DNA from: Actinomadura parmotrematis
GTDB lineage: Bacteria; Actinomycetota; Actinomycetes; Streptosporangiales; Streptosporangiaceae
Assembly: GCF_019458805.1 (NCBI RefSeq)
Contig: NZ_JAIBOA010000035.1
Location: 1 to 64,000, forward strand
Length of the DNA: 64,000 bases
Direction of reading: 5' to 3'
The translations under genes and the position numbers were made by a program. The notes beneath the pieces are model-generated. The model had not been told where the DNA came from. It did no database searches and was given only the letters and a program-made list of their open reading frames with translations. Positions 41,743-50,496 of this stretch are shown in pieces (position 1 is the first letter of the stretch; every line of letters starts with the position of its first letter).

Positions 41743-43284
41743 CTAAGCTGCCGCCCCCGGCCCCGGCGCGTCAACCACTGATCGTTCCGGGCGCCGCCGG
41801 TCCCGGTCGCGGGCGGCGCGCCGCGAGGCCAGGCAGGCGGCGAGCGCCAGCAGCGCGAGGACGGCGAGGCCGCCGAGCGCGTACCGGTAGCCGGTCACCA
41901 GCAGGGGCACCCGGTCCGGCGCGACGCGCGGCAGCGTGCCGGCGAAGACGGCGCCGCGCAGCGCCGCCGGGACGGGCGCGGCGACGAGCGACAGCGACAG
42001 GCCCGTGCTCAGCACGATGCCGGCGTTCATCACCATGAGCCGCATCGCGTTGACGATGCCGAGGCGCCGCGCGGGCAGGCCGTCGAGCAGCGCCGTCGCG
42101 TTGGCGGGCAGGAACGCTCCACTGCCGGCGCCGAGCAGCATGAGGGCGCCCGCGATCGGCGCGTAGCCCGCGTCCGCCGACACCGTGGCGAGCAGCGCGA
42201 GCAGGCCGAGCGCGGTCAGCGCGGTCGCGGCCGCCGCCATCGTCCGGGCGCCGACGCGCCGGTCCAGGAAGCCCGCGCCGGTGGACGCGACGACCGCGAC
42301 GGCCGACATCGGCAGCACCTTGAGCCCCGCCGCCACCGCGTCCTCGCCCTGCACGGACTGGAAGAACAGCGCCATGATGACGACCGCGCCGACCCGCGCC
42401 GTCGCGTTGAGGAAGCTGGCGAGCAGCCCGAGCGCGAAGGGCCGGTCGCGGAACAGCGCCAGGTCGACGACGGGGTGCCGGGCGCGGCGCTCGACGCGCG
42501 CGAACACCGGCAGCAGCACCGCGAAGACCAGGACGCCGCCGAGCACGACGGGGCTGCCCCAGCCGCGGTCGTTGGCCTGCGAGAGCCCGAACAGCAGCCC
42601 GCCGAGCCCGGCGAGGATCAGCAGGTTGCCCGGCACGTCGAGGCCGCGCTCGCCCGCGGCCCGCCGGTCGGGGCGCAGCACCGCCGCGCCGAGGGCCAGG
42701 CACGCCGCCCCGACCGGCACGTTGTACCAGAACACCCACCGCCAGCCGTAGGTCTCCACCAGGAAGCCGCCGAGCGTCGGCCCGGCGAGCTGGGCGATGG
42801 AGAACCCGGCGGTGTAGACGCCCATGGCCCGCCCGAGGTGGGGGCGCGGGAACACCTCGGTGAGGATCGCCGCGCTGTTGGCCAGCAGCATCGCCCCGCC
42901 CGCGGCCTGCAGGACGCGGAGCGCGACGAGCGTCCACGCGGTCGGGGCGAGGCCGAGCAGCAGGCTCGCCGCCGTGTAGGCGGCGAGGCCCGCCAGGTAC
43001 ATCGCGCGCCGCCCGAACATGTCGGCGAACCGGCCGAACACCACGATGAGCACGGTGCTGGCCAGCATGAACGACAGCAGCATCCAGTTGGCGGCGAGCG
43101 GGCTCGCGCGGAAGTGCCGCACGACGGCGGGCAGCGCGACGTTCAGCGCGTTGCCGCCGAGGCCGATGAGGACGCTCGCCAGGCTGACCACCGCGAGCGA
43201 CCACCAGGCGTTGCGCGACGGCCGCTCCTCCGGCGGCCCGGCGGGCACGGACGGCACGGCCCCACCGCCTCCCCGGACGCTCAC
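41743..43284 (-). CDS. MFS drug-exporter-type transporter (DHA2, 14 TM)
   Basis: 513 residues: SVLIGLGGNALNVALPAVVRHFRASPLAANWMLLSFMLA, motif A GRFADMFGRRAMY, motif C GFSIAQLAGPTLGGFLVETYGWRWVFWYNVPVG, all typical of EmrB/QacA-type proton antiporters. GTG 43284 with GGGGAG upstream. Divergent from a TetR gene; operator-like palindromes occupy the shared promoter, so it is probably repressed by that TetR. Confidence 0.88.
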   Translation of the reverse strand: MSVRGGGGAVPSVPAGPPEERPSRNAWWSLAVVSLASVLIGLGGNALNVALPAVVRHFRASPLAANWMLLSFMLASTVLIVVFGRFADMFGRRAMYLAGLAAYTAASLLLGLAPTAWTLVALRVLQAAGGAMLLANSAAILTEVFPRPHLGRAMGVYTAGFSIAQLAGPTLGGFLVETYGWRWVFWYNVPVGAACLALGAAVLRPDRRAAGERGLDVPGNLLILAGLGGLLFGLSQANDRGWGSPVVLGGVLVFAVLLPVFARVERRARHPVVDLALFRDRPFALGLLASFLNATARVGAVVIMALFFQSVQGEDAVAAGLKVLPMSAVAVVASTGAGFLDRRVGARTMAAAATALTALGLLALLATVSADAGYAPIAGALMLLGAGSGAFLPANATALLDGLPARRLGIVNAMRLMVMNAGIVLSTGLSLSLVAAPVPAALRGAVFAGTLPRVAPDRVPLLVTGYRYALGGLAVLALLALAACLASRRAARDRDRRRPERSVVDAPGPGAAA

Positions 43285-43310
43285 GAGCGGGCTCCCCGGG
43301 ACATCAATAC

Positions 43311-43324
43311 TAGAACCGGATTCA
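43311..43324. promoter_or_regulatory. imperfect KstR-like site
   Basis: TAGAACCGGATTCA differs by one position from TnnAACnnGTTnnA. It lies on the MFS side of the divergent promoter. Confidence 0.3.
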
Positions 43325-43336
43325 AATCTCCAACCC

Positions 43337-43354
43337 GTCCATATCCGGATGGAC
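43337..43354. promoter_or_regulatory. TetR operator candidate upstream of the P450 operon
   Basis: GTCCAT-ATCCGG-ATGGAC: 6-bp arms, with ATCCGGAT nested inside. It directly precedes the -35 of the promoter at 43356-43385, a position suited to repression. Confidence 0.5.
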
Positions 43355-43355
43355 C

Positions 43356-43385
43356 TTGACGGAGCCAAATGAACGGTCTTTTAAT
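43356..43385 (+). promoter_or_regulatory. sigma70-type promoter of a leaderless TetR-ferredoxin-P450 mRNA
   Basis: TTGACG (43356-43361), 18-base spacer, TTTAAT (43380-43385). Transcription would start near 43392, at the ATG 43393 of the TetR gene, so the mRNA is probably leaderless. Confidence 0.6.
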
Positions 43386-43392
43386 TCGCGGT

Positions 43393-43998
43393 ATGGGCCG
43401 TATCGCAGGCGTCACGGCCGCCGAGACCCGCGCCCGGCTGCTCCGCGCGGCCGCCGGGGCGTTCGCCCGGCGCGGGTACGACGGCACCCGCGTCGCCGAG
43501 ATCGCCGCGTCCGCGCGGGTCAGCAACGGCGCGCTGTACGCCCACTTCGGCTCCAAGGCCGAGCTGCTGGTCGCCGCGCTGCGCACGCACGGGCGCCGGC
43601 TGCTCGCCGACCTGCTCGCCGCCGAGCCGGACCGGCCGATCACCGACGTGCTGCTCGCCGCCGGCCGCTGCCTGCCGCACGCCGACCGCCGCGACGGGCT
43701 GATCGTCGAGGCGCTCGTCGCGGCCCGCCGCGACCCGGCGGTGGCCGCGCCGATGCGCGACTACCTGGGCGAGCGCGCCGCCGCGCTGACCGGCCTCATG
43801 CGGGCCGCGCAGGAGCGCGGCGAGCTCGACCCGGCGGTGCCGCCCGCCGCGCTCGCGCACTTCTGCCTGCTGCTCGCCCTCGGGAGCTCCCTGGTCACCG
43901 AGGACCTGCACGCGGTGGACGACGACGGATGGGCCGCGCTGCTGACCCGGATGGTCGCGGCGCTCGCCACCACCCCACACACCGGAGGTACGCAGTGA
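43393..43998 (+). CDS. TetR-family regulator (P450 operon)
   Basis: 201 residues: AAETRARLLRAAAGAFARRGYDGTRVAEIAASARVSNGALYAHFGSKAELLVAALRTHGRRLLADLL, then a helical ligand domain. ATG 43393 is preferred over ATG 43369 because TTTAAT lies just upstream and would put the transcript start at this codon. Four-base overlap with the ferredoxin gene. Autoregulation and control of the divergent exporter are inferred. Confidence 0.85.
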   Translation: MGRIAGVTAAETRARLLRAAAGAFARRGYDGTRVAEIAASARVSNGALYAHFGSKAELLVAALRTHGRRLLADLLAAEPDRPITDVLLAAGRCLPHADRRDGLIVEALVAARRDPAVAAPMRDYLGERAAALTGLMRAAQERGELDPAVPPAALAHFCLLLALGSSLVTEDLHAVDDDGWAALLTRMVAALATTPHTGGTQ

Positions 43999-44192
43999 AG
44001 CTGCAACTCGACCCGGGCCGCTGCCAGGGGCACGGCCGGTGCTACGACCTGGCGCCCGACCTGTTCGGCGAGGACGACGAGGGCTACGGCACCGTCCTCG
44101 GCGACGGCACCGTCCCCGCCGGCGCCGACCACGACGCGCGCCTGGCCGTCGCCAACTGCCCCGAACGCGCCATCACTGTGGAGGAGGGCTGA
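43995..44192 (+). CDS. 3Fe-4S ferredoxin
   Basis: 65 residues. CQGHGRC at residues 10-16, a Cx2HxxC-like cluster motif, and a downstream NCPERAI. These match small actinobacterial P450-partner ferredoxins. It passes electrons to the P450 encoded next. GTG 43995 overlaps the TetR stop (GTGA), RBS GGAGGTACG. Confidence 0.9.
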   Translation: MKLQLDPGRCQGHGRCYDLAPDLFGEDDEGYGTVLGDGTVPAGADHDARLAVANCPERAITVEEG

Positions 44193-44193
44193 C

Positions 44194-45465
44194 ATGGCCG
44201 GCGACGACCGCTTCACCGACGGGGTCGCGTCCATCACCCAGGGACGCCCGCTCGGCACCCGCAACGAGCCGGTCACCGGCCCCGTCGCGGACTGGGCCAC
44301 CGACTTCTCCCACCTGGAGCCCGAGTGGGCCGCCGACCCCTACCCGATCCAGGACGACCTGCGGGAGCGCTGCCCGGTCGCGCGCACCGGCCGGTTCGGC
44401 GGCGCCTGGCTGCCCACCCGCTACGAGGACGTCGCCGAGATCGCCTACGACACCGAGCGGTTCACCTCCCGGTCGGTGGTGCTCAGCAACTACCGGCCCG
44501 CGCGGGAGGTGGAGCCGGTGGGCGTCACCCCGCCGATCTCCTCCGACCCGCCGTTCCACCACCACGCCCGCAAGCTGCTGCTGCCCGCCTTCACCAAGAC
44601 GGCGATCTCCCGGCTGGAGCCCGCGACCCGCGCCTACTGCCACGAGCTCGCCGACGCCCTGACCGGGCAGGACGTCGTGGACGCCGCCCGCGACTACGCC
44701 CAGCACATCCCGATGCGCGTCATCGCCGACATGCTCGGCTTCCCCGCCGAGGACGGCCCGAAGTTCCGCGAGTTCGTGGAGAACACCCTGGAGGGCGTCA
44801 ACCTGCCCCCCGAGGAGCGGATCGCCCGCATGGACTCGCTGTTCGCCTACCTCATCGCCCAGATCGACGACCACATCGCGAACCCCCGCGACGACCTCAC
44901 CACCTACCTGCTGAACGTCGAGCTCGGCGGGAACCGGCTGGCGCCCTCGCACGTCGCGGGCACCATGGCGCTGCTGCTCATCGCCGGCATCGACACGACC
45001 TGGAGCGCGATCGGCGCGTCCCTCTGGCACCTGGCCAAGACGCCCGCCGACCGCGAGCGGCTCGCCGCCGAACCCGCCCTGCTGCCGACCGCGATGGAGG
45101 AGTTCCTGCGCGCCTACGCGCCGGTGACGATGGCCCGCATGGTGAAGCAGGACATGCACTGGCGGGGCGTGGACATGAAGGCCGAGGACTGGATCCTGCT
45201 GTCCTTCCCCGCCGCCAACCGCGACCCCGCCCAGTTCGAGCGGGCGGACGAGGTCGTCATCGACCGCGAGGTCAACCGGCACGCCGCGTTCGGCCTCGGC
45301 ATCCACCGCTGCGCGGGCTCGCACCTGGCCCGCATGGAGATGCGCGTCGCCCTGGAGGTCTGGATGGAGCGCTTCCCGTCCTTCACCCTGGACGACCCGG
45401 ACGCGGTGACGTGGTCGGCGGGCCAGGTCCGCGGCCCGCGCACCCTGCCCCTCCGCATCGGCTGA
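44194..45465 (+). CDS. cytochrome P450
   Basis: 423 residues. I-helix motif AGIDTT (264-269), ExxR at 303-306 (EEFLRAYAP), heme loop FGLGIHRCAG with Cys373. The substrate-side region FTSRSVVLSNYRPAREVEPVGVTPPISSDPPFHHHARKLLLPAF is typical of bacterial class I P450s. Partner electron donor: the ferredoxin just upstream, separated by one base. Which molecule it hydroxylates is not evident. Ends at the hairpin 45477-45521. Confidence 0.92.
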   Translation: MAGDDRFTDGVASITQGRPLGTRNEPVTGPVADWATDFSHLEPEWAADPYPIQDDLRERCPVARTGRFGGAWLPTRYEDVAEIAYDTERFTSRSVVLSNYRPAREVEPVGVTPPISSDPPFHHHARKLLLPAFTKTAISRLEPATRAYCHELADALTGQDVVDAARDYAQHIPMRVIADMLGFPAEDGPKFREFVENTLEGVNLPPEERIARMDSLFAYLIAQIDDHIANPRDDLTTYLLNVELGGNRLAPSHVAGTMALLLIAGIDTTWSAIGASLWHLAKTPADRERLAAEPALLPTAMEEFLRAYAPVTMARMVKQDMHWRGVDMKAEDWILLSFPAANRDPAQFERADEVVIDREVNRHAAFGLGIHRCAGSHLARMEMRVALEVWMERFPSFTLDDPDAVTWSAGQVRGPRTLPLRIG

Positions 45466-45476
45466 CCCCCGCCCGT

Positions 45477-45521
45477 CCCCCGCGGCGCCCGGGCGCAGGA
45501 TTCGCCCGGACGCCGCGGGGG
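45477..45521 (+). terminator. strong terminator after the P450
   Basis: CCCCCGCGGCGCCCGGGCG-n7-CGCCCGGACGCCGCGGGGG, 18 of 19 positions paired (one G-T type mismatch). No U tract. Confidence 0.6.
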
Positions 45522-45561
45522 AGACCGGCAGGGTCCCCGAACAGGAAGAAGGGCCTGCCCG

Positions 45562-47481
45562 ATGAGTGACGTCACCCCTCCCGGACCGGTCTCCCCGGAC
45601 GCGCTGCGCGGCGTCCTGGACGGCCGCTGGGCACCCGTCCGCCGCGAGGTCCGCGAGCAGCTCCGCGAGGTCGACCCCGTCCCCGCCGAGACCGGGCCGC
45701 TGGACGAGCGCCGCGCCCGCGTCACCGCCGAGCTGCGCGCCCTCGCCGCGAGCGGCCGCCCCCGGCTCGGCTTCCCCAAGGAGCACGGCGGGGGCGGCGA
45801 CGTCGGCGGCGCCGTCATCGGGTTCGAGATGCTCGGCCTCGCCGACCTGTCGCTGCTGGTGAAGGCGGGCGTGCAGTGGGGCCTGTTCGGCGGCGCCGTG
45901 CAGGCCCTCGGCACCGGCCGCCACCACCGCCTGCTCGGCCCGATCATGGACCTGGACCTCGTCGGCTGCTTCGCGATGACCGAGACCGGGCACGGCTCGG
46001 ACGTCCAGCACCTGGAGACCGTCGCCGAGTACGACGCCGCCGCCGGCGAGTTCGTCGTGCACACCCCGGCGCCGTCGGCCCGCAAGGACTACATCGGCAA
46101 CGCCGCCCGCGACGGCCGCGCGGCCGTGGTGTTCGCCCAGCTCGTCACCGGTGGGGAGGGGCACGGCGTGCACGCCCTGCTCGTGCCGATCCGCGACGAC
46201 GACGGGAACCCCCGCCCCGGCGTCACCATCGAGGACTGCGGCATCAAGGCGGGCCTGAACGGCGTCGACAACGGCCGCCTGACCTTCGACCGCGTCCGCG
46301 TCCCCCGCGAAGCCCTGCTGAACCGGTTCGGCGACGTCGCCGCAGACGGCACCTACACCAGCCCGATCGACAACCCGAACCGCCGCTTCTTCACCATGCT
46401 CGGGACGCTCATCCGCGGCCGCATCAGCGTCGCCGGCGGCGCGGGCGCGGCCGCCAAGACCGCCCTCGCCCTGGCGGTCATGCGGGCCGAGCGGCGCCGC
46501 CAGTTCACCGACCCGGCCTCCGGCGAGGAGATCGCGATCCTGGACTACCTGGCGCACCAGCGGCGCCTGCTGCCCGCCCTCGCCACCACCTACGCCCTGC
46601 ACTTCGCGCAGGAGGAGCTCGTCACCGCCCTGCACGAGCTGCAGGGCGAGGAGGCCCGCGAGCCCGACGAGCGGGCGCAGCGCGAGCTGGAGGCGCGCGC
46701 CGCCGGGGTGAAGGCCGTGGCGACCTGGCACGCCTCGCACACCATCCGCACCTGCCGGGAGGCGTGCGGCGGCGCCGGCTACCTCGCCGAGAACCGGCTC
46801 GCCGGGCTGCTCGCCGACATCGACGTCTTCACCACCTTCGAGGGCGACAACACCGTCCTGCTCCAGCTCGTCGCCAAGGGCCTGCTCAGCGGCTTCCAGC
46901 ACGACGTGGAGGACCTCGGCACGCTCGGCATGGCGCGGTTCGTCGCCGAGCAGTTCGCCGGCGCCGTCATCGAGCGCACCGCCGCCCGCTCGGCCATCGC
47001 CCGCCTGCTCACCGGCCGCGGCGAGGCCGCCGGCACCGACCTGCTCGACCGCGCCTGGCAGCTCGGCGCCTTCGAGGACCGCGAGAAGCACGTCCTGGAG
47101 GGCCTCGCCCGCCGCCTGCGCCGCGCCACCGAACCGGACGCCGACCCGTTCGCGGTCTTCAACGACGCCCAGGACCACCTGCTGCACGCCGCCCGCGTCC
47201 ACGTCGACCGCGTCGTCCTGGAGGCGTTCGTCGCCGCCCTGGAGCGCTGCCCCGAGGACGCCGCGCCGCTCCTCGGCCGCGTCTGCGACCTGTACGCGCT
47301 GACCGTCGTGGAGGCCGACCGCGCCTGGTTCCTGGAGCACGGCCGGATCAGCCCGGCCGCCGCCAAGGAGGTCGTCACCACCGTCGACGACCTCTGCAAG
47401 GCGCTCCGCCCGCACGCGCGGACGCTCGTCGACGCCTTCGGCATCCCCGCCAACCTGCTGGACGTGCCGCTGCTGCACTGA
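45562..47481 (+). CDS. acyl-CoA oxidase/dehydrogenase family protein
   Basis: 639 residues. Typical acyl-CoA oxidase layout: GFPKEHGGGGDVGGAVIGFEMLG, GCFAMTETGHGSDVQHLETVAEYD (FAD/substrate loop), GVNGVDNGRLTFDRVRVPREALLNRF, then TWHASHTIRTCREACGGAGYLAENRLAGLLADIDVFTTFEGDNTVLLQLVAKGLL with catalytic Glu, and a long C-terminal helical domain. Catalyses alpha,beta-desaturation of acyl-CoAs. ATG 45562. Preceded by the P450 terminator, so it is probably transcribed separately. Confidence 0.9.
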   Translation: MSDVTPPGPVSPDALRGVLDGRWAPVRREVREQLREVDPVPAETGPLDERRARVTAELRALAASGRPRLGFPKEHGGGGDVGGAVIGFEMLGLADLSLLVKAGVQWGLFGGAVQALGTGRHHRLLGPIMDLDLVGCFAMTETGHGSDVQHLETVAEYDAAAGEFVVHTPAPSARKDYIGNAARDGRAAVVFAQLVTGGEGHGVHALLVPIRDDDGNPRPGVTIEDCGIKAGLNGVDNGRLTFDRVRVPREALLNRFGDVAADGTYTSPIDNPNRRFFTMLGTLIRGRISVAGGAGAAAKTALALAVMRAERRRQFTDPASGEEIAILDYLAHQRRLLPALATTYALHFAQEELVTALHELQGEEAREPDERAQRELEARAAGVKAVATWHASHTIRTCREACGGAGYLAENRLAGLLADIDVFTTFEGDNTVLLQLVAKGLLSGFQHDVEDLGTLGMARFVAEQFAGAVIERTAARSAIARLLTGRGEAAGTDLLDRAWQLGAFEDREKHVLEGLARRLRRATEPDADPFAVFNDAQDHLLHAARVHVDRVVLEAFVAALERCPEDAAPLLGRVCDLYALTVVEADRAWFLEHGRISPAAAKEVVTTVDDLCKALRPHARTLVDAFGIPANLLDVPLLH

Positions 47482-47527
47482 CCCGCGCCGCCCGCGGCGA
47501 CCGGAGATCATATCCCGTCGCGGCGCG

Positions 47528-47566
47528 GCCCGGCCCGGTTCGGCGAAACCCCAGGAACCGGGCGGC
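47528..47566 (+). terminator. hairpin after the acyl-CoA oxidase
   Basis: CCCGGTTC (47534-47541) pairs GAACCGGG (47555-47562), extended by G/C-rich flanks. In the 157-bp gap before the STAND gene. Confidence 0.45.
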
Positions 47567-47638
47567 CGCGCTGCGTACCATCCGGGTCCCGGCCGTCGCA
47601 GGGACCGTCGCGGGATCGACGCAGGAGGGGTGCAGCGC

Positions 47639-49657
47639 ATGGAACAGGCGCCGGTCTACCGGGGCAACCTGCCGGAGGATCCGCCCGAGCTGGTCGGCCG
47701 CGAGCGCGAGCTGATGGAGATCGCCGAACGCTGGTCCGCGACCCGCACGATCACCGTCACCGGCGTCGCCGGCGTCGGCAAGTCCCTCACCGCGCTGCAC
47801 GCCGCCCGCGCCGCCGCGGGCCGCTTCCCCGACGGCGTGTGGCTCGTGCCGCTCGCCCGGCTCCGGGACGCCGCGCTCCTCGCGCACAGCGTCGCCGCGG
47901 AGCTGAAGGTCCGCGACCAGACCGCGCGGCCCGTCCTGGACCTGCTGATCGAGCACCTCGCCGAACGCCGCTGCCTGCTGGTGCTGGACGGCTGCGAGCA
48001 CCTGGCGGGCGCCGTCGCGATCTTCGCGACGGCGCTCCAGATCGCCTGCCCCGGCGTGAGCGTGCTCGCCACGAGCCGCCGCCCGCTCGACGCGCTCGCC
48101 GAGACCGTCGTCGCCCTCGCGCCGCTCCCGGTGCCCGGCGAGGACGCCGCCGTCGCCGCCGACCTCGGCCGGTGCGCCTCGGTCGAGCTGCTGCTGCGCC
48201 GCGCCGCCGGCTTCGAGGTCACCGACGGCAACGCCGCGGCGGTCGCGCGGCTCTGCCGCCGCCTGGACGGCCTGCCGCTCGCCCTGGAGCTGACCGCCGC
48301 CCAGCTCGCCCGCCGCCCCGCCGGCGAGCTCGCCGAGCGGGCCGCGCCGCCGCCGGTCCTGGACGCGCACGGCGGCCTGTGGACGGCGATCGGCTGGAGC
48401 CACGAGCTGTGCAGCCCCGCCGAGCGGCTGCTGTGGGCGCGCGCGTCGGTGTTCGCCGGCCCCTTCACCGCCGAGGCCGCCGCGCAGGTGTGCGGCGGCG
48501 GGCCCGTCGACGACGTGCCCGCGCTGCTGGCGAGCCTCGCCGAGCAGTCCGTGCTGATCCGCAGCGGCGACCGCTACCGGCTGCTGGACGCCCTGCGCGG
48601 CTACGGCGCGTCCTGGCTCGCCCGCCTCGGCGAGGAGCGGGCCGTGCGGGCCCGCCACCGCGACCGCTACCTGGACATGGCCCGGACCGCGTTCCCCGAG
48701 TGGACGCGGCGCGGCCAGGCCGAGTGGTACGGCCGGCTCGTCCGCGAGTTCGCCGACGTGCGGATCGCGATCGAGGCGTGCCTCGCCGAGCCCGGACCGG
48801 CCGCCCTGGAGATCACCGGCGCGCTCTGGTTCTTCTGGTTCTCCTGCCAGCACGAGCGCGAGGGCCGCTTCTACCTGGAGCGGGCGCTCGCCGGCGACCC
48901 CTCGCCCGGCCCGCTGCGCGTGCGCGCCGCCTGGGCGCTCGGCTGCGTGATGATGGCGCAGGGCGACGTCGAGGGCATCGACCGCTGCGTCCGCGAATGC
49001 CGCGCGACGACCGGGCCCGAGGGGACGCGCGCCGCCGACTACGTCGAGAGCACCGACCTGGCGGTCCGGGGCCGCCCCGACCTGGCGCTCGAACGCCTGG
49101 TCCACCTCGCCGGCGCGCCCTGGGACGGGCCGATCCAGGAGGCGGTGTGGATGCTGGCCCGCGCGGCGCTGGTGTTCGCGCGGGTCGCGATGGGCGACCA
49201 CGCGCAGGCCGGGGAGCTGGCCGAGGACATCCGGCTCGTCGGCGAGGGGCGCGGCGAGCACAAGTTCCGCGCCTGGGGCCTTTACATGCAGGCGGTCATC
49301 GCGCTGGCGGCCGGCGACCACCGGGCCGCCGCCGAACGCGCCCGCGAGGGACTGGACGGCTTCACCGTCATCGACGACAGCACCAACATGGCGCTCTGCC
49401 TGGAGCTGCTCGCCCTCGCCATCGCCCGCGACGGCGAGCACGAGCGCGCCGCGCTGATGCTCGGCGCGAGCCACCGGCTGTGGAACCCCGACGGCGGCCG
49501 CGACCGCTTCACCGCCCCGCAGGTGGCCGAGGCGCGCCGGACCGGCGAGGAGGCGATCGTCGCCGCGCTCGGCCGCGACGCCTTCGACGCGGCCTTCCGC
49601 GCGGGCCTGCGGTCGGACTACCCGAGGACGCCGCCGTCCGGCCTGCTCCCGCTGTGA
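47639..49657 (+). CDS. STAND/NB-ARC ATPase with C-terminal repeats, no output domain
   Basis: 672 residues. Walker A GVAGVGKS (42-49), Walker B LLVLD (113-117), ATSRRPL sensor, GLPLALEL (NB-ARC). The second half is TPR-like helices. LuxR-type and SARP-type relatives have a DNA-binding domain that is not found at either end here. ATG 47639 with AGGAGGGG 8 bases upstream. Presumably a signal-gated scaffold or regulator; target unknown. Confidence 0.82.
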   Translation: MEQAPVYRGNLPEDPPELVGRERELMEIAERWSATRTITVTGVAGVGKSLTALHAARAAAGRFPDGVWLVPLARLRDAALLAHSVAAELKVRDQTARPVLDLLIEHLAERRCLLVLDGCEHLAGAVAIFATALQIACPGVSVLATSRRPLDALAETVVALAPLPVPGEDAAVAADLGRCASVELLLRRAAGFEVTDGNAAAVARLCRRLDGLPLALELTAAQLARRPAGELAERAAPPPVLDAHGGLWTAIGWSHELCSPAERLLWARASVFAGPFTAEAAAQVCGGGPVDDVPALLASLAEQSVLIRSGDRYRLLDALRGYGASWLARLGEERAVRARHRDRYLDMARTAFPEWTRRGQAEWYGRLVREFADVRIAIEACLAEPGPAALEITGALWFFWFSCQHEREGRFYLERALAGDPSPGPLRVRAAWALGCVMMAQGDVEGIDRCVRECRATTGPEGTRAADYVESTDLAVRGRPDLALERLVHLAGAPWDGPIQEAVWMLARAALVFARVAMGDHAQAGELAEDIRLVGEGRGEHKFRAWGLYMQAVIALAAGDHRAAAERAREGLDGFTVIDDSTNMALCLELLALAIARDGEHERAALMLGASHRLWNPDGGRDRFTAPQVAEARRTGEEAIVAALGRDAFDAAFRAGLRSDYPRTPPSGLLPL

Positions 49658-49682
49658 CGGTCCCGCCGCCTCCAGGGACGAT

Positions 49683-49694
49683 CAACCCTGGTTG
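49683..49694. promoter_or_regulatory. small palindrome upstream of the truncated hydrolase
   Basis: CAACC-CT-GGTTG, 12 bases before a GATAAT (49706-49711) that could serve as a -10. Direct function unclear. Confidence 0.3.
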
Positions 49695-49730
49695 GGTCAT
49701 AACGGGATAATTGCGGAGGGTAGTCCTACC

Positions 49731-50447
49731 GTGCGCGGCGGACGGGTCGCCGACGCGGGCTTCCGCGGCGTCGCGCACGACCGGCGGGGCCATGGCCGCT
49801 CGTCCAAGCCCTACGACGGCTACGACTTCGACCACTTCGCCGACGACCTGGACGACCTGGTCACCGGCCTGGACCTGCGGGACGTCACCCTGGTGGCGCA
49901 CTCGATGGGCGGCGGCGAGCTGGCCCGCTACATCGGCCGCCACGGCACCGACCGGGTCCGCTCGGCCGTGCTGCTGTCGGCGATCACGCCGGCGATGGCG
50001 GTCAGCGACCGCAACCCGAACGGCGTCCCGCAGAAGGTGTTCGACGACATCAAGCGCGGCATCCTCGAAGAGCGCTCGCAGTTCTGGAAGGACACCTCCG
50101 AGGGCTTCCTGTCGGCCAACGGCTCCGGCACCCGCGCCACGCAGGGCAACAAGGACGCCTTCTGGTCCTGGGCGATGCAGGAGTGCATCGAGGCGGGCGT
50201 GAAGTGCGTGGACGCCTTCGCCGGCGACGTGTTCTACGACGACCTCGCCGAGTTCGACGTCCCGACGCTCGTCGTGCACGGCGACGACGACCAGGTCGTC
50301 CCGTTCGAGACGACCGGCAAGGTGGCGGCCGAGTTCGTCGCCGACGCCGAGCTGAAGGTGTACGAGGGCGGCTCGCACGGCATCTTCACCGTTCCCGGCG
50401 ACAAGGAGCGGTTCAACAAGGACCCGCTGGAGTTCCTGAAGAAGTGA
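49731..50447 (+). pseudogene. N-terminally truncated non-heme haloperoxidase (alpha/beta hydrolase)
   Basis: 238 residues from GTG 49731. It starts inside the usual fold at GGRVADAGFRGVAHDRRGHGRSSKPYDGYDFDHFADDLDDLVTGLDLRDV, so about 40-45 residues with the first strands and the oxyanion HG are missing relative to ~277-aa relatives. The catalytic Ser (AHSMGGGE), Asp (VVHGDDDQVVP) and His (GGSHGIFT) remain. A TTG at 49692 adds 13 residues that do not resemble the missing part. GGAGGG lies 11 bases upstream of the GTG, so it may still be translated. Likely a deletion remnant; loss of the oxyanion hole argues against hydrolase activity. Confidence 0.65.
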
Positions 50448-50459
50448 CCCCGCCCGGCT

Positions 50460-50484
50460 GGGGCGCGGCCCGGCGCCGCGCCCC
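50460..50484. terminator. bidirectional terminator hairpin
   Basis: GGGGCGCGGC-CCGGC-GCCGCGCCCC, perfect 10-bp stem in the gap between the truncated hydrolase and the convergent acyl-CoA ligase. Confidence 0.6.
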
Positions 50485-50496
50485 GCCGTACGCGCG

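Noticed and set aside
44173..47640. 1,155-residue minus frame across the P450 and acyl-CoA oxidase
   Set aside because: Gly/Val/Asp/Arg-rich antisense shadow of two clearly real genes on the plus strand.
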